Source: Salinisphaera sp049568105
GTDB taxonomy: Bacteria > Pseudomonadota > Gammaproteobacteria > Nevskiales > Salinisphaeraceae
Direction of reading: 5' to 3'
DNA: 64,000 bases
Assembly: GCF_049568105.1 (NCBI RefSeq)
Contig: NZ_CP145335.1
Coordinates: 248,001 to 312,000, forward strand
The translations under genes and the position numbers were made by a program. Positions within the stretch are counted from its first letter, which is position 1. Each line of letters begins with the position of its first letter. The notes beneath the pieces are model-generated. The model was not told the origin of the DNA. It saw only the letters and a list, made by a program, of their open reading frames with translations, and did no database searches. Positions 1 through 8,739 of the stretch are shown here, in pieces.

Positions 1-2
1 TT

Positions 3-335
3 TGGGCCTACTGCATGCTCTTGATTTTCGTCTTGTTCTTTGTCGGTCTGCTATGGCCTCTGCCGGCGACCTGGCAAGTGTCGAGTCTATTGCCGCGGTG
101 GAATGGGGCGTTGCTCGGCGCGACCTGTCTGACCCAGTTCTTGGTCAGCCTCTATATCGACCGTCGTTATGAACATCAGCGTTTCATGAGCTCGTATTTC
201 TGGGTGATCTGGTATCCGCTCATGTACTGGCTGCTGTCGATGCTGACCGTAGTTGTCGCTTTTCCCAAAACGCTATTCCGAAAAGGTCGCACACGCGCGC
301 GTTGGGTCAGTCCCGACCGAGGTTTTCGTCCTTAA
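3..335 (+). CDS. pgaC: PgaC, poly-beta-1,6-N-acetylglucosamine synthase (3' end only)
   Basis: Only the C-terminal ~110 residues are present; the reading frame is open to the left edge, so the gene starts outside the window. PgaC is the inner-membrane family 2 glycosyltransferase that polymerises UDP-GlcNAc into the PNAG/PGA exopolysaccharide. The visible part has two hydrophobic segments, then YFWVIWYPLMYW, a third membrane segment and the terminal WVSPDRG motif, which I recognise as the usual PgaC/IcaA-type tail. The catalytic domain is not in view. It is followed after 15 bases by pgaD, the standard pgaABCD order. In E. coli, PgaC and PgaD together bind c-di-GMP, which fits the large GGDEF gene downstream. 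Confidence 0.9.
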   Translation, partial: WAYCMLLIFVLFFVGLLWPLPATWQVSSLLPRWNGALLGATCLTQFLVSLYIDRRYEHQRFMSSYFWVIWYPLMYWLLSMLTVVVAFPKTLFRKGRTRARWVSPDRGFRP

Positions 336-350
336 ACCGTGGAGATACTC

Positions 351-923
351 ATGACGACATCGCACATGAACTATACCGAGCAATGGGCCAGCGACGGCTA
401 TTTTCCGGATCAGGTCGAGTGGCCGGCCATCCCGACGATGGCAGAAACGATCCGGTTGCCGAACATCATTCATCGGCCCGATTTGCAGAACCCGCTGCGC
501 CGGGGCGGCAATGGGTTGGTCACTATATTGGCCTGGGCAGTCTGGATCTATCTGTTTCTACCGGCCTTGGAAGTGATCAGTCAGCTGCTGGGCTATACCC
601 AGTTTCCGTTCGGCTTGCGTGCGCCGATCAGCCCAAGCACCGACCAAACGATCACGACGCTCATCGTCTACGGATTTCTGGTCGCGATCGCCGGTGGGCT
701 GCTGGTGGTCTGGGCGACCTACAACTTGGTTCGTTTTCGCCAGCGTGAACGTCGTCGGGGCCCAGAGCAGATCCGTACCCGCGAATTAGCCGACAGCGAC
801 CACGTCACGATGAAGGCACTGGGCCGCCTGCAGGCCAGCCAGATCGTATGGCTCGACCACGACGAGCGCGGCGAAATCACCGATGTGCGTCCGCGGGTCA
901 AGTCTGTCGGCGTGTCGGCTTAG
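351..923 (+). CDS. pgaD: PgaD, PNAG biosynthesis accessory membrane protein
   Basis: About 190 aa. PgaD partners PgaC in the inner membrane and is needed for PNAG polymerisation; in E. coli the pair is stabilised and activated by c-di-GMP. Two strong hydrophobic segments (about residues 58-80 and 102-127) separate a short N-terminal tail from a charged cytoplasmic C-terminus, the usual PgaD topology. I chose ATG 351 because a GGAG motif (341-344) sits six bases upstream; an in-frame GTG at 339 would bury that ribosome-binding site. The gene starts right after pgaC and is the last gene of the pga operon. Assignment rests on topology and position as well as weak sequence resemblance, since PgaD diverges quickly. 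Confidence 0.85.
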   Translation: MTTSHMNYTEQWASDGYFPDQVEWPAIPTMAETIRLPNIIHRPDLQNPLRRGGNGLVTILAWAVWIYLFLPALEVISQLLGYTQFPFGLRAPISPSTDQTITTLIVYGFLVAIAGGLLVVWATYNLVRFRQRERRRGPEQIRTRELADSDHVTMKALGRLQASQIVWLDHDERGEITDVRPRVKSVGVSA

Positions 924-1253
924 GCTGGTGCGCCGCGTCGGCTATGCTGCATGACACACCTCAAAGCCGGCATCAAACGGGGGACTCGGCGGTCAGGCCG
1001 TGTCCGGTGGTTCGGGCCGTCGGGCCCAAGGTGTCGAATGGCTGACGCCGTGAGCTGGCTGGCGCGGATCGGCGGACCATTGCATGACTTGCTGGGTGAC
1101 CTCGATGGCTCGGGTCGACGTTCGGACGGCGTTGAGCTCGCGGCAGTACGACACCCGCTTTGACGGTTACCGATACAGGCATGCCGGCACTCCGGCTGCG
1201 CCTGTTGGGGAGATATCCGCTTCGCAGCGCTCATGCATGCACAGGAACATGGT
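924..1253. other. intergenic region, no gene recognised
   Basis: About 330 bases between pgaD and the large kinase/GGDEF gene. Short frames on both strands have no recognisable product and no convincing ribosome-binding site. It presumably holds the terminator of the pga operon and the promoter of the next gene, but I could not identify a clear element. Confidence 0.4.
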
Positions 1254-4200
1254 ATGGGGTCTAGGAACGATGATTTTGCGGATTGCGCAACATGGATGAA
1301 CGCGAACGGGCAGCATCTGCGTATCGCCCAGGTGCTGCGTGACGATGGCCTGACGCGGCTAGTCCGGATCGAACCGTCACGACCTATCGGGGGATCGGTT
1401 CTGGTCAAGTATCGTTCGGGGGCCTTCACTCCGGCCAAGGCCGTCTGCCTGCGGTCGGACTACGAAATTCTGTCGCGTTATGCGCTGGCATGCGCGCTGC
1501 CTCTCGAGCGTTTCGACGAAGTCAGGCAGGAAACAATTCTGCGCTTTCGCGATCCGGGCGGGCAGCTATTGTCGGCGATCGGCGGCCAGTCGACCGAGCG
1601 GCGGCTGGACTGGGCGATCCGGATGACCCAGGCCGTCGATGAACTGCACCAGCAGGGCTTGCTGCATCGGGATCTGCGTGCCGACAGTTTTTTGCTGGCC
1701 GACGATCGGGTTTATATCACCGATTTTTCACAGGCGGTTCGGGCGCACCGCGAATATCCGGATCTGCAGCTGCCCGATAGCGACCTGCGACGCCTGCGTT
1801 ACATCGCCCCGGAGTTGACCGGTCGTTTCAATGCGCCAGCAGATTTTCGGGCTGATTATTACAGCCTCGGAGTCGTATTCTATGAATTGTTTACTGGCCG
1901 CCTGCCATTCACTGCCGATGAGCCTTACGAGTTGCTGTATCAGCACCTGGCGGTCGAGCCGCCGGCGCCGGAATATTCGGCGCCGGGCCTGCCCTCAACA
2001 CTGTCTCGGATTCTGCTGCGTCTTCTGAGTAAAGATCCGGGGCGGCGCTATCAATGTACCCATGAACTCATCGACCATCTGCGTCTCGCACGGGATGTGG
2101 TTCGCGGGGTGTGCGGCGACGACGTCGAGCGCATCCCACTCCGCTGCGTCAAGCCGTTTCCGTTTGACGCGGCCGAGCGGCTTTATGGGCGGGACAACGA
2201 ACGCCGGGTGCTGCTCGCCGGTCTCGAACGAGCGTTCCAGGGCCGGCCACAGGTCGTCTGGGTAAGCGGCTCTTCGGGCATTGGCAAGAGCACGTTGATT
2301 CGCGAAACCTATCTACCGGCGACCCGCTACCGGGCTATTTTTGTCTCCGGCAAGTTTTCGCTCCAGCAGCAGGATTTGCCCTACGGTGCCTGGCGCAGTG
2401 TCATGGACGCACTGGTGCGGTTTGTATTGGCTGAACCGGCCGAGGCACTGATCGAATGGCGGGCACGGATCCGGCGAGCTGCTGGCGCCCAGCTTGGTAT
2501 GCTGGTTGCGCTCGTGCCGATGCTGGCAACGCTCATCAGCGAGATACCCGACGAGCATAGCCCGTCGCCGGAGGAAGTCGGCAAACAACTCGCCGAAGCA
2601 TTCATGCGGGTTCTGGGCGTGTTCGCCGATACCCAGCGGCCGTTGGTGGTCTTTCTGGATGACCTGCAATGGATCGACGATGCATCGTTGGGCGTGCTGG
2701 CGCGTATGGTCAGCGACCAGCGGCAAGGCCCGTTATTGTTGATCGGCGCTTATCGGGACGACGAGATCGCGCCCGCGCATCCGCTTGCGCAGATATTGAA
2801 CGAGCCGCTTGGCGACGGCGGGCTCGAGCGGCACGAGCTGCGGCTGGCGTCGCTGGCGCGCTGTGATGTCACGCAACTACTGTCCGAAGGCATGCAACGG
2901 ACGCCGGAACAGGTGCAACCGCTGGTCGATCCGCTGCTGCGCCGTACCAACGGGAATCCGTTCTTTCTATGGCAGCTGCTGCGGACCATGCACCACTATG
3001 GCTGGCTGTCGATCGATCGAGCCCGCTGGGTATGGGATCTCGAAGCCATGCAACAGGCCGAGTTTGGCTGCGACGTATTTGGGCTGATGCAGCATCGTAT
3101 CCGCGGCCTGCCCGAACGCAGCCAGCGGGCGCTGGCCTGGGCGGCCTGTCTGGGCCGCTGCTTCGATATCGAGGAGCTGTCTTGGGTCGTCGATCGCGAT
3201 CGGCAGGTCGTTCAGAAAGACCTGCAGGCCGCAGTCGATGAAGAGTTCATCCAGCCGGTCGGCGCGGCCGAACTGGTCTCGGGCGGGGTGATGCGACGTC
3301 GATTCCGGTTCCTGCACGACCGAATCCAGGAAGCGGCTTACCGGTCGATTCCGGAAGATGACATCGCCGAGCGGCATCATCGCATCGCGACGCTGCTGTA
3401 CGAGCGTCTGTCCGAGGCCGAAGCCAAGCAGCGGATCATCGAAATCGCGGGCCATATGAACCGGGCTCGGCAGCGGCTGTATGCCGTGTCGAACGAGGTC
3501 GATTTCGCACGCCTGAATCTGCAGGCAGCGAATAAGGCCAAAGCCGCGGGCGCCTTTGGCTTGGCATTATCGTATCTTCGTCAGTGCATGGCCGAGCTGC
3601 CGAGCGACCTTTGGGACCGTGATCCCGGCCTGGCCCATGCGCTCTATCGGGACCGCGGCGAGCTCGAGTATCTCGATGGCGACTACGAGGCAGCCGAATG
3701 CTTTCTATGTCAGGCGATCGAGCGTGAAACCGATAGTTTTCGGGGGGCCGAGTTGTATCGCATGCGTGTAATGCAGCTCACCCTGCGGGCCGAGTATGGC
3801 CGCGCCGTGGCGGTAGCCAGACAAGGCCTGGTACTGCTCGAAGAGCCCTTGCCGGAGTCGGATCTGTGGCCGGCATGCCTGGCCGAACTCGCGATCGTGC
3901 GCGACGGCCTTAATGGGCGCTCCTGGGAGACATTGGGCCGCTTGCCCCCGATGCAGAATGCGCGCGTGCGAGCCGTGGTTCGCTTGCTGACCAGCCTGGC
4001 GCCACCGTGCTATAGCACGTTCCCCGAGCTTTGGTCGTTGGTCGTGGCGCGCGCCGGTCGGCTGTGTCTAGAGTACGGCAGTCTGGGCAGCGCCAACTAT
4101 ATCTATCCGGCTCTGGGGGGCTTGCTCATTCATGCCGGCATCGGTACGGGCCCGGATTGCCGGGCCTTGGACGCGGCTGTCCAGCAACTCATGACGCGCT

Positions 4201-6281
4201 TCGACGACCCGGCCGAGACCAGCACCGGCCATCTGATGGTGGGGGGTTCCTTGCGGCATTGGTTCGCGCCGATGCGCACGGCCCTTGAGGATTACCGGGC
4301 TGCAGAGCAGGCCGGCCAGATCTCGGGCCATCTGCAGTATGCGGTGTATGCGTTCGCCCATAGAGCCTGCTGTCGCTATTTTCAGGGCGATCCGCTCGAC
4401 GAATTGATGGCCGAGACGCTGGGTTCTTTGGAATCGGCCCGTGCCCGTCGTAATCATTGGGGGATCGATCTGCTCACCGGGGCGATGCGGGTATTCGAGC
4501 TGCTGCATGCAGGCAATTTCGGACCGGACTGGCCAGGGCGGCATGAGCCCGAGGCGAACTATTTGGCGCGCTGCCAAGCCAGCTGCAACGAACAAGTGAT
4601 TTGTATTTATCACGTTATGCGGGCCTATGCGCTGCTGATACGCGATGCCCCGGGCGAGGCGGCATATAGTCTGCGCGAAGCCGAGCGACGGCTAGCGCTG
4701 ATTTCGGTACAGGGCCTGTTGGCGGCGACGCAGTTTCCAGTCCTGAAAGTGCTGGCCGCGATCGAGACGCCGGCGGCAGCAATCGATCCAGGCGCTTCTC
4801 TAGACCGCCTGATCGCCGAAACCTTGGCCCGTTATCGGGACTGGGCCGACAGCGCGCCCGACAACTTCAGTCATTGGTATCGTCTGCTGCTGGCCGAACA
4901 GGCCGGCCGGGCCGACGATCTCGATACGCTGATCAGTAACTATGATGCCGCGCTGGCGGCCGCACAGCAGCAGGGCTGCTGGCCTGCGATCGTGTTGATA
5001 GCCCGACGCGCCGAGCGTTTCTGGCAGCAGCGCGGGCATACCGCGTTCGCCGCGGTCTATGGCCGACGCCAACGACAGGCGTTGCAGATCGGCCATGCCG
5101 CCGCGGTTGTCACCACCGAAGACGACGAACGGCCGGCCTTGGACCCGGCCGCTGATGGTGCGCGCATGAACGCGGTGATCAAGATTGCGCAGGCATTGTC
5201 CCTGCATACCGATCTAGAAGAGCTCGTACCCGAGATCATCCGGCATGTAGCCCGCCAGACCGGCGCGCAGCGCGTGGTCTTGCTGCTGGCACAGGGGGAT
5301 ACGCTGCAGATGGCTATGGACAGCGGGCTCGAGCAATCGCACTACTATCGAGTGCCCCGGCCGCTGGAGTCGACATCGAACCTGCCCCATGCGGTGATTC
5401 GCTATGTGGCGCGCTCGCAGCGCATGCTCCGTTTCGGCCCGCCCGACATCCAGAACATGCTGCTGTTGAACAACGATCCGTATTTCACCCGCGATCGACA
5501 TGCCGAGTCGTCCGGGTTCCACGGGGCCGGCTGGTGCGTGCCCCTGAGCTATCTGGGTCAACTATTGGGTATTTTGTACCTGGAACACGAGCGTTCGACG
5601 ACCGCCTTTGATGCCCATCAGGCGCCACTGGTGGAATTTCTGGCCGCCCAGGCCGCGATCTCGATACGCAGTATCGAATTGACCTCGCGGTTGGCTGATG
5701 AAGGCCAGGCACGCCGCCAAGCCGAAATGCGTATGCAGAGCGCGGACGCCGAGATCATGGCGCGCCAACAACAGGTCGAACAGTTCGAGAAGCTGGCGAA
5801 TACCGACGATCTGACTGAACTGGCCAATCGTCGCCTGTTCATGGAGGTGCTACAGATCACCCAGGCCCACGGCGAGACTACAGAACGGCCGGTATCGGTG
5901 CTCATGCTCGATATCGACTGTTTCAAGACGATCAACGATCGCCACGGTCATGCCGTCGGGGATGAGGTCCTACGGCATATTGCCGGACTGTTTCCCAGCG
6001 CTCTGCGCGATGACGATCTGGCGGCCCGTATCGGCGGCGAGGAGTTCGCAGTGTTGTTGCGCGATACCGGATTGGTCCAGGCCATGGAGATCGCGGAACG
6101 GCTGTGCCGGCAGGTCGACGCCACGCCGCTCAGGCTGGATAGCGAAGATATTGCATATACCGTCAGCGTCGGCGTGGCCCAGATCGAAACGGCCGATGCC
6201 TCTTACGAAGCGGTACTGCGCCGGGCCGACAGTGCATTGTATCGAGCCAAGGCCAATGGCCGGAACCAAGTCAGCGGCTAA
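1254..6281 (+). CDS. Protein kinase-like / predicted ATPase / GAF / GGDEF multidomain signalling protein
   Basis: About 1,675 aa. In order: a Ser/Thr kinase-like domain (first ~280 residues; HRDL present near residue 138), an AAA/STAND-type ATPase (Walker A GSSGIGKST near 340, Walker B LVVFLDDLQW near 465), a long helical TPR-like region, a GAF domain (~1320-1480) and a C-terminal GGDEF diguanylate cyclase. The cyclase has an intact GGEEF signature and an RxxD inhibitory I-site (RDDD) five residues before it, so active and feedback-inhibited c-di-GMP synthesis is expected. The kinase core is unusual: the catalytic-loop Asn is Ser (HRDLRADS) and DFG is DFS. The kinase-ATPase-GAF arrangement is known in large proteins ending in a histidine kinase; here a cyclase replaces it. 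ATG 1254 follows an AGGA at 1243; an in-frame ATG at 1233 lacks one. No signal peptide or membrane segment is evident. The pga genes just upstream suggest local c-di-GMP control of PNAG, which is inference. Confidence 0.88.
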   Translation: MGSRNDDFADCATWMNANGQHLRIAQVLRDDGLTRLVRIEPSRPIGGSVLVKYRSGAFTPAKAVCLRSDYEILSRYALACALPLERFDEVRQETILRFRDPGGQLLSAIGGQSTERRLDWAIRMTQAVDELHQQGLLHRDLRADSFLLADDRVYITDFSQAVRAHREYPDLQLPDSDLRRLRYIAPELTGRFNAPADFRADYYSLGVVFYELFTGRLPFTADEPYELLYQHLAVEPPAPEYSAPGLPSTLSRILLRLLSKDPGRRYQCTHELIDHLRLARDVVRGVCGDDVERIPLRCVKPFPFDAAERLYGRDNERRVLLAGLERAFQGRPQVVWVSGSSGIGKSTLIRETYLPATRYRAIFVSGKFSLQQQDLPYGAWRSVMDALVRFVLAEPAEALIEWRARIRRAAGAQLGMLVALVPMLATLISEIPDEHSPSPEEVGKQLAEAFMRVLGVFADTQRPLVVFLDDLQWIDDASLGVLARMVSDQRQGPLLLIGAYRDDEIAPAHPLAQILNEPLGDGGLERHELRLASLARCDVTQLLSEGMQRTPEQVQPLVDPLLRRTNGNPFFLWQLLRTMHHYGWLSIDRARWVWDLEAMQQAEFGCDVFGLMQHRIRGLPERSQRALAWAACLGRCFDIEELSWVVDRDRQVVQKDLQAAVDEEFIQPVGAAELVSGGVMRRRFRFLHDRIQEAAYRSIPEDDIAERHHRIATLLYERLSEAEAKQRIIEIAGHMNRARQRLYAVSNEVDFARLNLQAANKAKAAGAFGLALSYLRQCMAELPSDLWDRDPGLAHALYRDRGELEYLDGDYEAAECFLCQAIERETDSFRGAELYRMRVMQLTLRAEYGRAVAVARQGLVLLEEPLPESDLWPACLAELAIVRDGLNGRSWETLGRLPPMQNARVRAVVRLLTSLAPPCYSTFPELWSLVVARAGRLCLEYGSLGSANYIYPALGGLLIHAGIGTGPDCRALDAAVQQLMTRFDDPAETSTGHLMVGGSLRHWFAPMRTALEDYRAAEQAGQISGHLQYAVYAFAHRACCRYFQGDPLDELMAETLGSLESARARRNHWGIDLLTGAMRVFELLHAGNFGPDWPGRHEPEANYLARCQASCNEQVICIYHVMRAYALLIRDAPGEAAYSLREAERRLALISVQGLLAATQFPVLKVLAAIETPAAAIDPGASLDRLIAETLARYRDWADSAPDNFSHWYRLLLAEQAGRADDLDTLISNYDAALAAAQQQGCWPAIVLIARRAERFWQQRGHTAFAAVYGRRQRQALQIGHAAAVVTTEDDERPALDPAADGARMNAVIKIAQALSLHTDLEELVPEIIRHVARQTGAQRVVLLLAQGDTLQMAMDSGLEQSHYYRVPRPLESTSNLPHAVIRYVARSQRMLRFGPPDIQNMLLLNNDPYFTRDRHAESSGFHGAGWCVPLSYLGQLLGILYLEHERSTTAFDAHQAPLVEFLAAQAAISIRSIELTSRLADEGQARRQAEMRMQSADAEIMARQQQVEQFEKLANTDDLTELANRRLFMEVLQITQAHGETTERPVSVLMLDIDCFKTINDRHGHAVGDEVLRHIAGLFPSALRDDDLAARIGGEEFAVLLRDTGLVQAMEIAERLCRQVDATPLRLDSEDIAYTVSVGVAQIETADASYEAVLRRADSALYRAKANGRNQVSG

Positions 6282-6406
6282 GCCCATGGCCGACCACCGG
6301 AAGCGGCCGCCGATTTGAATCCATCGTCAATGCCTGATCCTACGCATCGCCAAATACGGTTTGTCTGCTACGCTCAGGGCGACGTTCCAAACGACAGCAG
6401 CATCTT

Positions 6407-6619
6407 ATGACCGATAAACCGAACCGCACCGAATGGGAAACGCTCGAACGCGATGCCGAGCGTGGCTATGAAGTCATGGGTAAGGAAGGCCTGAACGGCT
6501 GGGAAGTCGAAGTACGCTTCGACAACGGCAGTGCGCCCGAGCAGGCCGAACGTTCGGCGCCGACCCGTGAAGAAGCCACCAAGATTGGTCGGGAAATGGC
6601 GACCATGCGTTCGTCCTAG
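6407..6619 (+). CDS. Small DUF2188-like hypothetical protein
   Basis: A 70-residue charged, soluble protein. The centre reads GWEVEVRFDNG and the C-terminus has an alanine/glutamate helix (EEATKIGREMA), which resembles the DUF2188 layout of a short beta hairpin with a GW.V core and a final helix; the match is by eye and weak. No signal peptide, membrane segment or metal motif is visible. It stands alone: the gene before it ends 125 bases upstream and the next gene points the opposite way. Function unknown. No strong Shine-Dalgarno sequence precedes the ATG, so the start is tentative. Confidence 0.55.
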   Translation: MTDKPNRTEWETLERDAERGYEVMGKEGLNGWEVEVRFDNGSAPEQAERSAPTREEATKIGREMATMRSS

Positions 6620-6933
6620 GCCGACAGCGCTGCGCCCCGGCTGTTGCGACAAAGGCCGGGTCGCAGCGTGTCGCTAGCGCCTGTGGCTGCCGTGACACCT
6701 CGACAGGCGCCTAGCGCGTGTTGAGGTGGCGCCCGAGCGCCGCGTGGCTGCTCCAAAGCGTGGCGGGCGAGGCGCGAGCCGTCGGTTTGGGGTGTGCCTC
6801 TTCGAAACAATGGCGGTTGGGCCGCAATTCCGCGTTGCCGCTCACGCACGTCGCGCAACTACGTCGCACTCGCGGCGCCTCGGCTTGCGAGCCACAGCCC
6901 GGTGCGTGGACACGCGCGACACCGCCCCATGCC
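6620..6933. other. intergenic region carrying a dispersed repeat copy
   Basis: About 310 bases between the DUF2188-like gene and the end of the persulfide-dioxygenase-like gene. Most of it (about 6711-6905) is a diverged copy of a sequence that recurs at 52190-52425; see the separate repeat entries. Frames run through it on both strands, but no product is recognisable. Confidence 0.6.
6711..6905 (+). repeat. Dispersed repeat, copy 1 (partner at 52190-52425)
   Basis: Two blocks align by eye with the region after the OPT transporter gene. The first starts near GAGCGCCGCGTGG and runs about 80 bases; the second ends in a shared 20-base run, CGCACTCGCGGCGCCTCGGC. The partner carries roughly 50-60 extra bases between the blocks. 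Both copies lie between genes, in the same orientation on the plus strand. No inverted termini or target-site duplication could be defined, so the element type is unknown. Confidence 0.65.
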
Positions 6934-7806
6934 CTAGAACACATTCAACGGAATCTTGAGATAGCAGGTGCCGTTGGACTCCTCGGGCGGCAGGTGCCCG
7001 GCCCGCATGTTGACTTGGACCGCGGGCAGTATCAGCCGCGGCATCCCCAGTTCCGCATCACGCGCCTGCCGACGCGTAACGAATTCTTCCTCGCTGATCC
7101 CTTCGCGGACATGGATATTGCGTCGACGCTGCTCGCCGACCGTGGTCTGCCAGTGGTAGCTCGTCCGTCCGGCGGGCAGATAGTCGTGGCATAGGAACAT
7201 CCGGGTCTCGTCAGGCAGGGTGAAGATCGTCTGTATCGAGCGATACAGTGTGCGTGCGTCGCCGCCGGGAAAATCGCAGCGTGCGGTGCCATAGTCGGGC
7301 ATGAACAGGGTGTCGCCGACGAATAGCGCATCGCCGATGAGATGGCTCATGCAAGCAGGCGTATGCCCTGGGGTATGTAGCGCCCGGGCTGGGATGTCGC
7401 CGATGCGGTATTCGGCCCCGTCGGCGAATAGCCGATCAAACTGGCTGCCATCGCGTGCGAATTCCGGGCCGGCATTGAAGATCTCGCCGAAGACGCTCTG
7501 TACAGTCTTGATGTGCTCGCCGATAGCCAGCTGGCCGCCGAGCCGGCTCTGCAACCACGGGGCGGCGGAGAGGTGGTCGGCATGGGCATGGGTTTCCAAT
7601 AGCCAGTCGACCGTCAGTTCGCGCTCGCGAATGCGGTCCACGAGCCGCTGTGCGCTCTCGTAGCCGGTACGGGCGGCATTGGGCTCGTAGTCGAGCACCG
7701 AATCGATCACGGCACAGTGACGTGTTCTCGAATCGATCACGATATAACTGACGGTATTGGTCGCGGGGTCAAAAAACGCTTCAACGTCGGGGCTGGGTGC
7801 TTTCAT
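6934..7806 (-). CDS. MBL-fold hydrolase, persulfide dioxygenase / Blh-like
   Basis: About 290 aa, metallo-beta-lactamase fold. The metal motif THAHADHLS is followed by TPGHTPACMSHL, VGDTLFMPDYG and RCDFPGG, a set typical of bacterial persulfide dioxygenase (ETHE1-like) and Blh proteins. These oxidise glutathione persulfide to sulfite in sulfide detoxification using a mononuclear iron site; that role is inferred from family. There is no fused rhodanese domain, and no sulfide:quinone reductase or rhodanese gene nearby. The start is uncertain: ATG 7806 begins the conserved part, while an ATG at 7824 adds six residues and has no better ribosome-binding site. The gene stands alone on the minus strand. 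Confidence 0.85.
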   Translation of the reverse strand: MKAPSPDVEAFFDPATNTVSYIVIDSRTRHCAVIDSVLDYEPNAARTGYESAQRLVDRIRERELTVDWLLETHAHADHLSAAPWLQSRLGGQLAIGEHIKTVQSVFGEIFNAGPEFARDGSQFDRLFADGAEYRIGDIPARALHTPGHTPACMSHLIGDALFVGDTLFMPDYGTARCDFPGGDARTLYRSIQTIFTLPDETRMFLCHDYLPAGRTSYHWQTTVGEQRRRNIHVREGISEEEFVTRRQARDAELGMPRLILPAVQVNMRAGHLPPEESNGTCYLKIPLNVF

Positions 7807-8077
7807 CGGTGACTCGTCATCCACCGCGGGGTTCGCTTCGCGTGATCAGTGTCCAACGGCACCGCCGCAGCTAGAATGACCTGCATCAAACGGCGTGTAG
7901 CAAACAGGCTGTAATAGTGGCGGTAGCCATGTTTTGTAGCGGCCCCCGATCCGGCTAGGATCCAGCCCGCGGCCTTCTAAAACCCAAGAATGGGTGATGA
8001 AGCCATGGTGAGCCGAGGCCGGATTGGCTTTAGCATGGCTGGCCCAGGGATGGCTGAAGATGCGTTGTTGAGGTGCC

Positions 8078-8296
8078 ATGGACCCACAGGATCTCGAAAA
8101 ATTAGTCACGCGTTCTATGCCCTTCGGGCAATACGCAGGGCGTTTGATTGCCGATTTGCCCGGAGGATATCTGGCTTGGTTCGCACGCCAGGGATTTCCG
8201 GCTGGCGAACTGGGACGTCTGCTGGCATTGATGTATCACATCGATCACAACGATCTGCGCGGCCTGCTCGTACCGCTGCGCCGTGAGGCCCGGTAA
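8078..8296 (+). CDS. DUF3820 family small protein
   Basis: 72 aa. The sequence MPFGQYAGRLIADLP, followed by YLAWFARQGFP, GELGRLLALMYHI and a final LLVPLRR, is the DUF3820 pattern (called a putative quorum-sensing-regulated virulence factor in some databases, with no firm biochemical role). Small soluble alpha/beta protein without signal peptide. A GAGGTG sequence just before ATG 8078 is a good ribosome-binding site. It is monocistronic, between two minus-strand genes. Confidence 0.85.
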   Translation: MDPQDLEKLVTRSMPFGQYAGRLIADLPGGYLAWFARQGFPAGELGRLLALMYHIDHNDLRGLLVPLRREAR

Positions 8297-8739
8297 GCCG
8301 GTTTTCTGAACAGCAACCCGGGCTATTGGGCCTGGCATGATGAGCGACCCGCATGCCACGCGCGGTATCGGCATCGCCTTATGACGCTGGCTCGTGGCCG
8401 GGCCGGCACGATCTGGCCGTCGATCGTCGTGGGTCCGCTTGAGTGGTATGGCCGGTAGCTGAGGGGGCCAGCGCCGAGCCATGCAGGAACTGGCATCGGC
8501 AACGGCGGGTCTCCGGCTCCAGCCGGGGGCACGCTTCGAGGCACGCCCGTCCTGTCGGTAAAGGGGCGTATGGCCGGGAGGCCCAGCCACGGCCGGATGG
8601 CGCACTCGGCCGAGTCATGCTGGATGTGTGTTCAGGCCGGCTGCCTTCGGGCGCACCGCATGAGGTCGATATCAACACGTGTGGCCGTGCCCGAGACGAT
8701 GCAGCCGGCGCCGGGCCGCATCAGCCCCATTAGCCCGGG
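8297..8739. other. intergenic region, nothing recognised
   Basis: About 440 GC-rich bases between the convergent DUF3820 and amidohydrolase genes. Open frames exist on both strands (for example 8379-8678 minus) but resemble shadows: arginine-, alanine- and serine-rich, with no known family. No clear terminator with a T tract was seen. Confidence 0.4.
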
